Positions 26,893-36,298 of a DNA stretch of 64,000 nt are shown here, one piece after another. The stretch comes from Microbaculum marinum (lineage in GTDB: Bacteria > Pseudomonadota > Alphaproteobacteria > Rhizobiales > Tepidamorphaceae). The translations under genes were made by a program, and so were the position numbers. Location of the stretch: assembly GCF_042646165.1 (NCBI RefSeq), contig NZ_JBHRTC010000006.1; one strand, given 5' to 3'. Under the pieces are notes generated by a model that ran no database searches, had not been told where the DNA came from, and saw only the letters and a list, made by a program, of their open reading frames with translations. How positions within the stretch are numbered: the stretch's first letter is position 1; every line of letters begins with the position of its first letter.

Positions 26893-27573
26893 ATGAAGAG
26901 CGACATGAACTCGACCGGCCGGATGGCAGCGACAGCGCCAATCGTGGCGGTCGTCTGCCTGATCGGCGGTCTTGCGGGTGCATGTTCGAATTCCGGCAGC
27001 GGCTTCAGCGATCCCATCGAGGATGCGATCGGCGACCCGCTGGTGATGATGGGACTGAAGATCGATCCCAACAAGGAAGAGATCGAGTACGGTCCGCGGT
27101 CGCCGCTCGTGATGCCGACGGCAACCGAAAACGCGCAGCTTCCGACCCCTTACGAGCCCACCGAGTCCTACGGCGAGATGTGGCCGGACGATCCCGACGA
27201 GCGCGCCAAGCGCGAGTTCAAGGCAATGCAGAAGGCGGCCATGGACGAAAAGCCCAGGGACGTCGAGTATGCCTCCGAGCCGATGACGCCGGGCGAACTG
27301 GACCAGTGGGGCCGGATGTACGGTCGACGCAACGGGGCCGGCCTGGCCGTCGGCACCCGGGCTGACGGCAAGGCAGAGAACAAGGTGGTTAGCCCGCGCG
27401 AGCTCCTGGATCGTCGCCTCGATCCCGATCAGCTGACCTCGGAGCCGGCACGGGTCACGCTCAGCGAACCGCCGCCCGGCTACAGGACGCCGGCTCCGCC
27501 GGTCGAAGGCTACGGCGAGACGGAGCAGAAGAAGGGCTTTTTCGCCAGGCTGTTCAACCGCGACGGCTCATAG
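26893..27573 (+). CDS. DUF3035 lipoprotein (BamF-like)
   Basis: 226-aa predicted lipoprotein. The signal peptide ends in GGLAGAC with Cys31 as the likely lipidated residue. The mature part has the DUF3035 pattern: a short acidic start (FSDPIEDAIGDPLVMMGLKI), then a Pro-rich GPRSPLVMPTATENAQLPTP segment and a long disordered, charged tail. DUF3035 includes the BamF component of the alphaproteobacterial outer-membrane assembly complex. The start at ATG 26893 is chosen so that the signal peptide is N-terminal; an upstream GTG (26818) is less likely. It sits between lspA and two secreted M16 proteases. Confidence 0.8.
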   Translation: MKSDMNSTGRMAATAPIVAVVCLIGGLAGACSNSGSGFSDPIEDAIGDPLVMMGLKIDPNKEEIEYGPRSPLVMPTATENAQLPTPYEPTESYGEMWPDDPDERAKREFKAMQKAAMDEKPRDVEYASEPMTPGELDQWGRMYGRRNGAGLAVGTRADGKAENKVVSPRELLDRRLDPDQLTSEPARVTLSEPPPGYRTPAPPVEGYGETEQKKGFFARLFNRDGS

Positions 27574-27714
27574 CGAACCCGCGTCGCCCGAGGAGACCCG
27601 GCAATCACGTCTTCGGGATGAAGGTGGCGCCGGGTGGGGCATCCGACTATATCGTCCAAACTTTCGCTTCGGGTCGTACTGGCCCGTCGTGAGCGTCAAT
27701 ACGAGGATTGCCAG

Positions 27715-29133
27715 ATGCGAGCACTTGCACCCGCCCGTCTGATCATTCCAGCACTGGTTGTCATGATGGCCTACGGATTCTCCTTCCGCGCGCCTGCCGG
27801 CGCCGCCGAAACCGATGCGGTGACGAGTTTCACCCTCGACAATGGCCTTGAAGTGGTGGTGATCGAGGATCACCGCACACCGGTCGTCACCCACATGGTC
27901 TGGTACAAGGTCGGTTCGGCCGACGAGCCGCCGACGAAGTCCGGTATCGCCCATTTCCTCGAGCACCTGATGTTCAAGGGAACCGACGCGCACCCGGCGG
28001 GCGAGTTTTCCAGGGTGGTGGCGGATATCGGCGGTCAGGAGAACGCTTTCACGTCCTCCGACTACACCGCCTATTTCCAGAAGATCGCCAAGGAGCATCT
28101 CGGCCAGATGATGGAATTCGAGGCCGACCGGATGACCGGACTGGTGCTCGATCCAGAGGACGTGACGTCGGAACTGCAGGTCGTGCTCGAGGAGCGCTCG
28201 AGCCGCACCGACAACGATCCCGGAGCACAGCTCGGCGAGGAACTCGACGCGGCGCTCTTCCTGGCGCATCCCTACGGCCGTCCCGTCATCGGCTGGAAGC
28301 ACGAGATCGAGGCGCTGTCGCGCGAGGATGCCCTCAATTTCTACAAGCGCTACTACACCCCGAACAATGCCATCCTGGTCGTTGCCGGAGATGTGACTCC
28401 GGCCGAGGTGCGCACCCTGGCCGAGCAGACATACGGCAAGGTCGCCCGCCGTGCCGAACCCGGTGAAAGGCTGCGTCCGCGCGAGCCGGAGCCGCGGGCC
28501 GCGCGGACGGTGAGCATGTCCAGCCCGCGCGTCCAGCAGGAGAGCGTCCGCCGCGCCTGGCTGGTGCCCAGCTACTCGGAGAATGCCGACGAAGCTGCTG
28601 CACTCGATGTGATGGCGAGCGTGCTTGGTGGAGGCGCCAACAGCCGGCTGTACAGGGAACTGGTGGTTGACGGCACCACCGCGTCGTCGGCCGGCGGCTG
28701 GTATCAGGGGTCCGCGCTCGACGATTCCCGTTTCATGATCTATGGGGTTCCCCAGCCTGGCACCTCCCTGGACGATCTGGCCGCATCGTTCGACACCGTG
28801 ATCGGCAAGCTGGTCGACGGCGGCGTCAGCGACAGCGAACTCACCCGCGTCAAGAACGCGCTGATCGCCGAGGCGGTCTACGCCCAGGACAGCCAGTCAT
28901 CGCTCGCCCGAATCTACGGCGTCGCTCTGACCACCGGGTCGACCACCCAGGACGTGGCGGAGTGGAGTGACAGCATCCGTGCCGTCACCGCCGACCAGGT
29001 CGTGGAGGTCGCCCGCAAGTATCTGCGGCCCGAACGTTCGGTGACGGCGTTCCTTCGTGCCGCCCCGCAGGGGGTGGCACCCGCGGCTGACGGTTCGGAC
29101 GCGGCGGAGGAACTGCCGGCCAAGCGATCCTGA
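27715..29133 (+). CDS. secreted M16-family metallopeptidase (active subunit)
   Basis: 472-aa pitrilysin-family zinc peptidase. An N-terminal signal peptide (IIPALVVMMAYGFSFRAPAGA) directs it to the periplasm. The inverted zinc motif HXXEH is H80-F-L-E-H84 in GIAHFLEHLMFKGTD, and the distal Glu ligand fits in VVLEERSSRTDND near residues 158-170. Two M16 domains are present; the second is recognisable by SVLGGGANSRLYRELV near 302-318. It precedes a second M16 gene lacking the zinc motif by 108 bp, an active/inactive pair as in known heterodimeric M16B peptidases. Confidence 0.92.
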   Translation: MRALAPARLIIPALVVMMAYGFSFRAPAGAAETDAVTSFTLDNGLEVVVIEDHRTPVVTHMVWYKVGSADEPPTKSGIAHFLEHLMFKGTDAHPAGEFSRVVADIGGQENAFTSSDYTAYFQKIAKEHLGQMMEFEADRMTGLVLDPEDVTSELQVVLEERSSRTDNDPGAQLGEELDAALFLAHPYGRPVIGWKHEIEALSREDALNFYKRYYTPNNAILVVAGDVTPAEVRTLAEQTYGKVARRAEPGERLRPREPEPRAARTVSMSSPRVQQESVRRAWLVPSYSENADEAAALDVMASVLGGGANSRLYRELVVDGTTASSAGGWYQGSALDDSRFMIYGVPQPGTSLDDLAASFDTVIGKLVDGGVSDSELTRVKNALIAEAVYAQDSQSSLARIYGVALTTGSTTQDVAEWSDSIRAVTADQVVEVARKYLRPERSVTAFLRAAPQGVAPAADGSDAAEELPAKRS

Positions 29134-29241
29134 CCGCCGGGGTGATCCGCGAGGTCGACGAGTGTGGGCGAGACGTCCGGTCGCGCGACGTCCCGCCACC
29201 GAACGAGCGGGGCGAGCGTCCGCAAACAGGTGAGGTCTTTC

Positions 29242-30603
29242 GTGTGGAAATTCATGACTGAAACTCTCGCACCCGCGGTGGCGGGGCCCGCCCTGGCGCT
29301 GGCAACGATCGCCACCGTTTCCGCAGGGCCGGCACGCGCTATCGAAATCGAGCAGGTGGTCTCGCCCGGCGGCATCGAAGCCTGGCTGGTTTCCGAATCG
29401 GCCGTGCCGCTGATCTCGATGCAGTTCGCCTTCGATGGCGGTGCCGCCCAGGACCCCGCGGGCAAGCCCGGGGTCGCGAACCTGATGAGCGTGCTGCTCG
29501 ACGAAGGAGCCGGCGATATCAAGTCCGCCGAGTTCCAGGAGAAACTTGAAACCCTGGCGATCGAGATGTCCTTCGATGCCGGTCGCGACAGCTTCTACGG
29601 CGAGATGCAGACGCTGACCGAGAATCTGGACGAGGCATCCGAACTGCTGCGGCTTGCAATCACCGAGCCGCGGTTCGACGACGATGCCATCGGGCGGATG
29701 CGCGCCCAGACCGCATCCGGACTGCGCCGCGCACTGCAGGATCCCGATTCGGTGGCCGGCCGGCTCTGGTCGGAAACCGTGTTCGGTGATCATCCCTATG
29801 GCAGGCCGGTGAAGGGAACGCTGGAAACCCTCGGCGAGATCGATGCCGAGGCACTGCGGGACTACCATCGCCGGGTCTTCGCCCGCGACACGCTGACCAT
29901 AGCGGTGGTCGGCGATATCACCGCCGAGCGCCTCGGCCCGCTGCTCGACGAAATCTTCGGCGGGCTGCCGGAAAACGCCGACCTGTCGCCGATACCTCAG
30001 CCCAACCTTCCCGAGGGCGACGTGCAGGAAGTCGTCGAGATGGAAATCCCGCAGACGATTATCCAGTTTGGTCGTCCCGGTCTTCTGCGTGATGATCCCG
30101 ACTTCATCCCCGCCTATGTGGTCAATCACATCCTCGGCGGCGGCTCATTCTCCTCGCGCCTCTACCAGGAAATCCGCGAAAAGCGGGGCCTGTCCTACTC
30201 GGTGTACAGCTACCTGTATCCGCTCGACCGGGTCGGCGTCATCGCCGGGGGGGCGGCGACGCGCAACGACCGCGCCGCGGAATCGCTCGCGCTGATCGAC
30301 GCCGAAATCCGGCGGATGGCCGACGAGGGTCCCACAGAGGAGGAACTCGCCAAGGCGAAGCGCTACCTCAAAGGCTCGTATCCGCTGCGCTTCGACACCT
30401 CCACGAAGATCGCCCGCCAGCTCGTCGAGATCCAGCGCGACGATCTCGGTATTGATTACATCAACGAGCGCAATGGCTTGATAGAAGGGGTGACGATCGA
30501 GGACGCCAGGCGCGTCGCAAAAAGGCTATATGGCGATGGTAGCCTGTACGTGACGATGGTCGGCAAGCCGGACGGCCTCGTCACCCCCGCGAAGGGGGGC
30601 TGA
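29242..30603 (+). CDS. secreted M16-family protein lacking the zinc site
   Basis: 453-aa partner-type M16 protein. The zinc motif position reads GVANLMSVLLDEGAG instead of HXXEH, so it cannot hydrolyse peptides alone. The second domain is well kept, with HILGGGSFSSRLYQEIREKR in two parts and the RGLSYSVYSYL Arg/Tyr pair (near residues 310-340) that completes the active site of the partner subunit. A signal peptide follows the start (LALATIATVSAGPARA). I chose GTG 29242 because AGGTGAGG lies 6 nt before it; ATG 29254 is an alternative. It forms a gene pair with the active M16 protein upstream. Confidence 0.9.
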   Translation: MWKFMTETLAPAVAGPALALATIATVSAGPARAIEIEQVVSPGGIEAWLVSESAVPLISMQFAFDGGAAQDPAGKPGVANLMSVLLDEGAGDIKSAEFQEKLETLAIEMSFDAGRDSFYGEMQTLTENLDEASELLRLAITEPRFDDDAIGRMRAQTASGLRRALQDPDSVAGRLWSETVFGDHPYGRPVKGTLETLGEIDAEALRDYHRRVFARDTLTIAVVGDITAERLGPLLDEIFGGLPENADLSPIPQPNLPEGDVQEVVEMEIPQTIIQFGRPGLLRDDPDFIPAYVVNHILGGGSFSSRLYQEIREKRGLSYSVYSYLYPLDRVGVIAGGAATRNDRAAESLALIDAEIRRMADEGPTEEELAKAKRYLKGSYPLRFDTSTKIARQLVEIQRDDLGIDYINERNGLIEGVTIEDARRVAKRLYGDGSLYVTMVGKPDGLVTPAKGG

Positions 30604-30720
30604 ATCCGATCGGCTTCCGGCCGGTCGGCCGGGGTAGCGGGCCGATCGTCTTTCGCCTAAACATCGGGGACCGCGGCACGCGATACGGGGAGTGCCGCGT
30701 CTCAGGTGAGGGACGCAACA

Positions 30721-32040
30721 ATGCCGCTCAAGCAAACGATCGACACCTGCTTCGATGTCGAGGTTGGAGAAACGGGCCTGTCGCGCGAGGCCTTCCAGGC
30801 CGTGCTCGGCCGTGCTCGGCCCGGTCTCGCCTGGCTTCGTGAAGTGCACGAGACCGGTGCCCTGCCGCTGCTGTCCCTGCCTGCGCGCGACGACGATCTC
30901 GCCGGGATCGCCGAAGCAGCCGACTGGCTGTCGGCGGACGCGACCGACGTGATCGTTCTGGGGACCGGCGGGTCCAGCCTGGGCGGACAGACGCTGGCCC
31001 AGGTCGGCGGCTGGCGGCTGCCCGTAGTCGGCGACCTGCGTGCCGGACCGCGACTTCACTTTCTAGACAACCTCGACCCGGTCAGCCTGGCCGCGGCGTT
31101 CGACGCGCTGCCGCTGGAGACGACACGGGCGCTCGTGGTGTCGAAGTCCGGCGGCACCGGCGAAACGCTGATCCAGGCGATGGCGCTGCTGACCGCCTAC
31201 GAGGACGCCGGGCTCGGCGACGACGTCAAGGACCACATCCTCGGTCTCAGCGAGCCGGCCGTGTCCGGACATCTCAACAAGCTCCGCAAGCTGCTCGAGC
31301 CCTACGGACTCCGGTTCCTCGACCACGACCCGGGCGTTGGCGGCCGTTTCACGGCGCTGACCAATGTGGGACTGATCCCGGGTGCGCTCATGGGCATCGA
31401 TCCAAGGGCCGTCCGCGCCGGCGCGGCACGCGCGCTCGAGCCAGTTCTCGCCGGCGCTGACGCGGATGGGGTTCCCGCCGCGATCGGGGCGGCGCTCGCC
31501 GTCGGCTATGCCGAGCACCATGGCATCGTCCAGAACGTCATGTTCGGATACGGCGACCGGCTGGAGAGGTTTACCCGTTGGTGGGTGCAGCTCTGGGCGG
31601 AAAGCCTCGGCAAGCAGGGCCGCGGCATGACACCGGTTCCCGCCGTCGGCCCGGTCGACCAGCACAGCCAGTTGCAGCTCTTTCTCGACGGACCCGCCGA
31701 CAAGCTGTTCACCGTGATCGCCACGGATGCCGGCGACAAGGGGCCGCGCATCGATCCGGCGCTCGCCGCCGAAGCCGGGCAGCCCGAATTCGGCGGCCGC
31801 ACGGTCGGCGATTTCGTCGCCAGCCAGCAGCGTGCCACCGTGGAGACGCTCGCCCGCAACGGTCGCCCCGTGCGTCTCCTGCAGGTCTCCTCGGTCGACG
31901 CCGAGAGCATCGGCGAACTGATGATGCACTTCATGCTGGAGACGATCATCGCCGCCCACCTGCTCGGCGTCGACGCCTTCGACCAGCCGGCGGTCGAGGA
32001 GGGCAAGATCCTGGCGCGGACCTATCTAGAGGAGATGTAG
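30721..32040 (+). CDS. pgi: glucose-6-phosphate isomerase
   Basis: 439-aa short-form Pgi that interconverts glucose 6-phosphate and fructose 6-phosphate. Sugar-phosphate SIS features are present: VLGTGGSSLGGQTL near residues 81-94, LVVSKSGGTGETLIQA near 139-154, then DHDPGVGGRFTALTNVGLIP near 203-222 and the second signature GPVDQHSQLQLFLDGP near 311-326, which holds the catalytic base region. The ATG at 30721 has AGGGA eight nt upstream; an in-frame GTG at 30706 is a poorer choice. It is followed by mutL. Confidence 0.95.
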   Translation: MPLKQTIDTCFDVEVGETGLSREAFQAVLGRARPGLAWLREVHETGALPLLSLPARDDDLAGIAEAADWLSADATDVIVLGTGGSSLGGQTLAQVGGWRLPVVGDLRAGPRLHFLDNLDPVSLAAAFDALPLETTRALVVSKSGGTGETLIQAMALLTAYEDAGLGDDVKDHILGLSEPAVSGHLNKLRKLLEPYGLRFLDHDPGVGGRFTALTNVGLIPGALMGIDPRAVRAGAARALEPVLAGADADGVPAAIGAALAVGYAEHHGIVQNVMFGYGDRLERFTRWWVQLWAESLGKQGRGMTPVPAVGPVDQHSQLQLFLDGPADKLFTVIATDAGDKGPRIDPALAAEAGQPEFGGRTVGDFVASQQRATVETLARNGRPVRLLQVSSVDAESIGELMMHFMLETIIAAHLLGVDAFDQPAVEEGKILARTYLEEM

Positions 32041-32183
32041 GGCGCGGCTCGACCCGACGGGCGCTCTTTCCCGAGCGTAGCTGGCGGGACGGCGAAACGG
32101 CAATCGAGCGACGACGGGATGACGCCGTGCCTTGATTGCGCGACACTGCAACGTCCCACGACTTCAGCGAATCGCTTGAGCCC

Positions 32184-34004
32184 ATGGCCGTCCGTCGCCT
32201 TTCCGATACGATTGTCGACCGCATCGCCGCCGGCGAGGTGATCGAGCGGCCGGCGAGCGTCGTCAAGGAACTGGTCGAGAACGCCATCGACGCGGGCGCA
32301 AGCCGGGTCGACGTCGTTGTCGTCGGCGGCGGCAAGCAGCTGATCCGGGTCGACGACGACGGCTCGGGCATGTCGCCCGAGGACCTGGCGCTTGCCGTCG
32401 AGCGGCATGCGACCTCGAAGCTGCCCGAGGGCGACCTCGTCGACATCCGCACGCTCGGCTTCCGCGGCGAGGCGCTTCCCTCGATCGGCGCCGTCGCCAG
32501 GCTGACCATCACGAGCCGCAGCGTCGGCGACGAGATTGCAAGCCGCATCACCGTCGATGGCGGCGTCCGGGAGGGTCCCGCGCCAGCGGCGCGCAATCGT
32601 GGCACCCGCGTCGAGGTCACCGACCTGTTCCACGCCACGCCGGCGCGCCTGCGCTTCCTGAAGTCCGAGGCGGCCGAGAATCAGGCCGTGACCGACGTGG
32701 TGCGGCGCCTCGCCCTGGCGCATCCGGGCATCGCTTTCTCTCTAACGGTCGGCGAGCGGAATACGCTCTCCGTCACCGCCGCCGGCGGACTGACGGTTCC
32801 CGCCGATGCGACGGCGGCACGCATCGCCGACGTGCTCGGCGACGAGTTCCGCGGCAATTCGCTCGCGCTCGACTACGAGCGCGGCGGCGTGCGGCTGAAC
32901 GGCCTTGCCGGGCATCCGAACTGGCACCGGCCGACGTCTCGCCACCTCTATATCTTCGTCAACGGCCGTCCGGTTCGCGACCGGACGCTGACCGGGGCGG
33001 TCAAGGCGGGCTACGGCGACGTGATGTCGCGCGACCGCTGGCCGGCGGCGGCGCTGTTCCTGTCGCTCGATCCGCGCGAGGTCGACGTCAACGTCCACCC
33101 GGCCAAGGCCGAGGTGCGGTTCCGGGATGCCGGACTGGTGCGCGGTCTTGTGGTCAGCGCCCTGAGAACGGCGCTGCAGGGCACCGGACCGGCCGCTTCC
33201 CAGGCAATGGCGGACGCGACCCTGTCACGCTTTCGCGGCGGAAGCGGCAACGGATATGGGGACTCCAACGGCGGGCGGGACGCCTTTGCCGTGTCGCGCG
33301 CGCTTGCTCGCGGCTTTTCCGAACCGACCGCCACCTTCGAGAGTTTCGCTGCCCCCTCGGCCGATGCGCGCGCGGGCACGGTGGCCGGCGCGGCGGTCGC
33401 GGCGGCCGAGGCATCCGCGAGCGGCCATCCGCTCGGCGCCGCGCGGGCGCAACTCCACGAGAACTTCATTGTGGCGCAGACCGGCGACGGCATCGTCATC
33501 GTCGATCAGCATGCCGCCCACGAACGCCTGGTCTACGAGCGGCTGAAGACGGCGATGGCGGCCCACGGCGTCGCCCGGCAGGCGCTGCTGATCCCGGAGA
33601 TCGTCGACCTGCCGCCTGCCGACGCTGCCCGGCTTGCCGAGCGCGCCGGCGAGATTGCGGAACTCGGCCTGGTGATCGAGTCATTCGGTCCCGGCGCCGT
33701 GGCGGTCAGCGAGGTTCCGGCGATGCTCGGCGACTTCGACATCGGCGGACTGGTGCGTGACCTTGCCGACGATATTGCCGAGGCCGGCGCGTCGACGCGG
33801 CTGCTCGACCGTCTCGAGGCGGTCGCCTCGACGATGGCCTGCCACGGCTCGGTGCGCGCGGGGCGCAGGCTCAACGCCGAGGAAATGAACGCGCTGCTCC
33901 GCGAAATGGAAGCGACACCCAATTCAGGCCAGTGCAATCACGGCCGGCCGACCTTCGTCGAACTCAAGCTATCGGATATCGAGCGGCTGTTCGGGCGACG
34001 GTAG
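32184..34004 (+). CDS. mutL: DNA mismatch repair protein MutL
   Basis: 606-aa mismatch-repair ATPase. The GHKL ATP site is complete: IVDRIAAGEVIERPASVVKE at residues 11-30, ELVENAIDAGAS, IRVDDDGSGM near 54-63 and LGFRGEALPSIGAVARL near 92-108. A Ser/Ala/Gly-rich linker spans about 330-415. The C-terminal domain has the endonuclease metal motif DQHAAHERLVYE starting at Asp441, and the C-terminal CNHGRPT block. This is therefore the nicking type of MutL, unlike the E. coli protein. ATG 32184 is preferred over an upstream TTG (32136) from family alignment. Confidence 0.96.
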   Translation: MAVRRLSDTIVDRIAAGEVIERPASVVKELVENAIDAGASRVDVVVVGGGKQLIRVDDDGSGMSPEDLALAVERHATSKLPEGDLVDIRTLGFRGEALPSIGAVARLTITSRSVGDEIASRITVDGGVREGPAPAARNRGTRVEVTDLFHATPARLRFLKSEAAENQAVTDVVRRLALAHPGIAFSLTVGERNTLSVTAAGGLTVPADATAARIADVLGDEFRGNSLALDYERGGVRLNGLAGHPNWHRPTSRHLYIFVNGRPVRDRTLTGAVKAGYGDVMSRDRWPAAALFLSLDPREVDVNVHPAKAEVRFRDAGLVRGLVVSALRTALQGTGPAASQAMADATLSRFRGGSGNGYGDSNGGRDAFAVSRALARGFSEPTATFESFAAPSADARAGTVAGAAVAAAEASASGHPLGAARAQLHENFIVAQTGDGIVIVDQHAAHERLVYERLKTAMAAHGVARQALLIPEIVDLPPADAARLAERAGEIAELGLVIESFGPGAVAVSEVPAMLGDFDIGGLVRDLADDIAEAGASTRLLDRLEAVASTMACHGSVRAGRRLNAEEMNALLREMEATPNSGQCNHGRPTFVELKLSDIERLFGRR

Positions 34005-34076
34005 TGGTCCGGAACAAGGCAGCGACAGCCCGCGGTCCCGCGAACCGCTTCCGTCGTTGCTTTGTGCCCGTATTGC

Positions 34077-35243
34077 TCAGTCGACGATCTGCCCGAGCAC
34101 GTCATGGGCCGGTTTCGACAGCCATATCACGATGGCTTTCGAGCCGGGCAGGGCCGCAATGGCGGGTGTGTACTGGCGCCCCCGGTCCACATCGTCGATC
34201 CGGAAACTTTTTCCCGACGATTGGCCGTCGCTCTCGAAGCGACGACCTGCAATGTCGGAATTGTAGTTGCCGCCACGGGTCCAAGCCAACATTGCATTTC
34301 CCCCTTCGAGACCGACGCCGACCGGATCTCTGGAACCCCTGGCGCCGAAGGCAAGTTGGGTCCCCGCGGGCTGATTGTCCCGAGCTAAGAACTGGACGTG
34401 CACGTTTTTCTTGTTCTGGTCCGTCCCGTCGCCGCGTTCGGCCCACGTCACGAACGAGCCGCCATCCTCGAGGCTGTTGACGGAAAGCGCCAAGCGGTAG
34501 GGAATGTTGTCCTCAGGGATTCCCTCCGCGACGACGATCTTGCTGGCGACCGCCTCGAACTTCCGGTTGACGCGCCAGAACAAGATGCTTCTCAGATCAT
34601 CCTGCGATCTGGGCTGGGACAAAGCCGCAATCAAGAATCCACCACCCGGGGCCGCGTGAATTTCTGGCCGACCGAACAGATATTCATCGTCATTCCTGAT
34701 CACGAATTTCTTGTTTTTCTTGATATTCCCGCTGTTGCTGTACCGCTTCACGACGATTTTTCCGCCATGGGAAAAAGCAGTGATAAATCCCCCGAACCGC
34801 AATGCCGCCACGTCGGTGTATGGTCGGCGTCCCGATCTTCTCGTCTTGAAGATCGGCCCCAATGGCTCGCCGCTTTCGTCATAGCGTTGCGCCCATTTCG
34901 CGCCGTTCCACAGCACCATGAAGCTGCCGTCACTCAGGCCGACGACCTGGACGGCACTCGCCATTTGTGATCCCTGGTCGATTGCAAGCCGTGGTCCCTG
35001 GGCGACGCCCTCGCTGTCGAATACCCGAAGGTAGGACGACCGCCTGGGAGTTCCGCCCTTTCCGTACCAGGTGGCAACGAAGCCGCCGTTGCGCAGCGCC
35101 GCGACATCTGGCGTCGACAGTTCGACAGCGACCTCGTGCTCGCTGAGATCAAGCTGCGGTCCCACCCTGTCCGCCAGGGCGGACCCGGTCGAGATCGTGG
35201 CAATTGCAAATGCCAATGCTATGGGCGGAAAGTACTTCTTCAA
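34077..35243 (-). CDS. secreted repeat protein, probable beta-propeller
   Basis: 388-aa secreted protein, signal peptide LALAFAIATISTGSALA-type at residues 6-25. The mature part has recurring units of about 45-55 residues, each ending in a GGF-V-TW type strand: ALRNGGFVATWYG, GLSDGSFMVLWNG, ALRFGGFITAFSH, GGSFVTWAERG and GNAMLAWTRGG. This pattern is seen in surface or RTX-associated adhesin-like proteins with propeller folds. I cannot name a function. Its codon use is less GC-rich than its neighbours (many AAA, AAT and ATT codons), which suggests later acquisition. It converges with mutL. Confidence 0.7.
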   Translation of the reverse strand: MKKYFPPIALAFAIATISTGSALADRVGPQLDLSEHEVAVELSTPDVAALRNGGFVATWYGKGGTPRRSSYLRVFDSEGVAQGPRLAIDQGSQMASAVQVVGLSDGSFMVLWNGAKWAQRYDESGEPLGPIFKTRRSGRRPYTDVAALRFGGFITAFSHGGKIVVKRYSNSGNIKKNKKFVIRNDDEYLFGRPEIHAAPGGGFLIAALSQPRSQDDLRSILFWRVNRKFEAVASKIVVAEGIPEDNIPYRLALSVNSLEDGGSFVTWAERGDGTDQNKKNVHVQFLARDNQPAGTQLAFGARGSRDPVGVGLEGGNAMLAWTRGGNYNSDIAGRRFESDGQSSGKSFRIDDVDRGRQYTPAIAALPGSKAIVIWLSKPAHDVLGQIVD

Positions 35244-35390
35244 TTTGCATGCTCCCGACGAAAATTATCGGGAAGTGTATTCGGATGTGAAAGATTCCTC
35301 AACGGAGCGGTGCTACCGGATATATTCCGGTGGCTAAGTTGATGCTGGCTATAGCCGCGAGCGATCGGACGGCGATGACGGGGAGGACAC

Positions 35391-35615
35391 ATGAGCAAGC
35401 CGAAAGACTTCATCCAGTACCACAAGGACGGATCGGTCTGGGCGACTGGTCAGACGATCGACGACGTCGCCACCGGTTACTGGGAGTGGTTCCGCAAGGA
35501 CGGGACGAAACTGCGATCTGGATACTTCGACAACGGCGAGCAGGTCGGGGACTGGACGACCTACGACAAGGCCGGCGCAATCTACAAGGTCACGAGGATG
35601 AAGCCGAGATCGTGA
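35391..35615 (+). CDS. small YwqK/MORN-like protein
   Basis: 74-aa protein built from about three MORN-like repeats: YHKDGSVWATGQTIDDVATG, YWEWFRKDGTKLRSGYFDNG and EQVGDWTTYDKAGAIYKV. Such YwqK-type proteins are called antitoxins in some annotation systems, but their role is mostly untested and no toxin partner is next to it. GGGGAGGAC precedes the ATG. It stands divergent from the secreted repeat protein across a comparatively AT-rich 147-bp gap. Confidence 0.7.
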   Translation: MSKPKDFIQYHKDGSVWATGQTIDDVATGYWEWFRKDGTKLRSGYFDNGEQVGDWTTYDKAGAIYKVTRMKPRS

Positions 35616-35658
35616 GGGGGGCCATGCCGGACCGAGGCGCCGCATGCCGACCGGATGC

Positions 35659-36270
35659 CTAGTACATCGTCCGTGCGTATATTTCCTGCATCTGCTCTTC
35701 GCTGATCGCCGGTGCTTCGTCCGCGATCTGCTCCTTGATGATCTGGCCGAGCGGCGGCATGCGGGAGCGCTCGACCTGGGAGGAGGGATCCCAGAGCTTC
35801 GAGCGCATGAACGCCTTGGCGCAGTGCAGATATGCCTCCCGCACGTGGACGACGAGCACGGTGGCGGGAAGCCGGCCGTTGATCGGGAAGCGCGCCTTGA
35901 GGTCTTCGTCGTCGCGGATATCCGCAGTCCCGTTGACGCGCAGTGTCTCGCTGAACCCCGGAATCATGAACAGGATGCCGACGGCGGGATTGGCGATGAT
36001 GTTCGACAGCGTGTCGAGCCGGTTGTTGCCGGGACGGTCGGGCAGGGCGAGGGTGTTGTCGTTCAGCACGGCCACGAAGCCGGGATGCTCCCCGCGCGGC
36101 GTGGCGTCGCCGAGACCGTCCGCCCCCTGCGTCGCCAGGACGCAGAACGGCGACAGAGAAATGAAGGTCCTGCAGTGGGGATCGAGCCGGCTGAGCTGCT
36201 TGTCGATCACCCGTTTCGACGGCTGCCCGTAGACTGCCCTGAGGGACTCGAGCGTGTCGATCCTTGCCAT
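35659..36270 (-). CDS. PPOX-type FMN-dependent flavoprotein (MSMEG_1061 family)
   Basis: 203-aa pyridoxamine-5'-phosphate-oxidase-like split-barrel protein. Conserved blocks are FISLSPFCVLATQGADGLGD near residues 36-55, PRGEHPGFVAVLNDNTLALPDRPGNNRLDT in two parts near 58-87, and NGTADIRDDEDL with a C-terminal YLHCAKAFMRSKLWDP, which fits the MSMEG_1061 subgroup. These proteins bind FMN or F420 and reduce or oxidise small substrates; the substrate is unknown. It lies 29 bp downstream of the ialB gene on the same strand. Confidence 0.88.
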   Translation of the reverse strand: MARIDTLESLRAVYGQPSKRVIDKQLSRLDPHCRTFISLSPFCVLATQGADGLGDATPRGEHPGFVAVLNDNTLALPDRPGNNRLDTLSNIIANPAVGILFMIPGFSETLRVNGTADIRDDEDLKARFPINGRLPATVLVVHVREAYLHCAKAFMRSKLWDPSSQVERSRMPPLGQIIKEQIADEAPAISEEQMQEIYARTMY

Positions 36271-36298
36271 GGTGCCCCGCTCCTTGGGTCTGCCCGCG

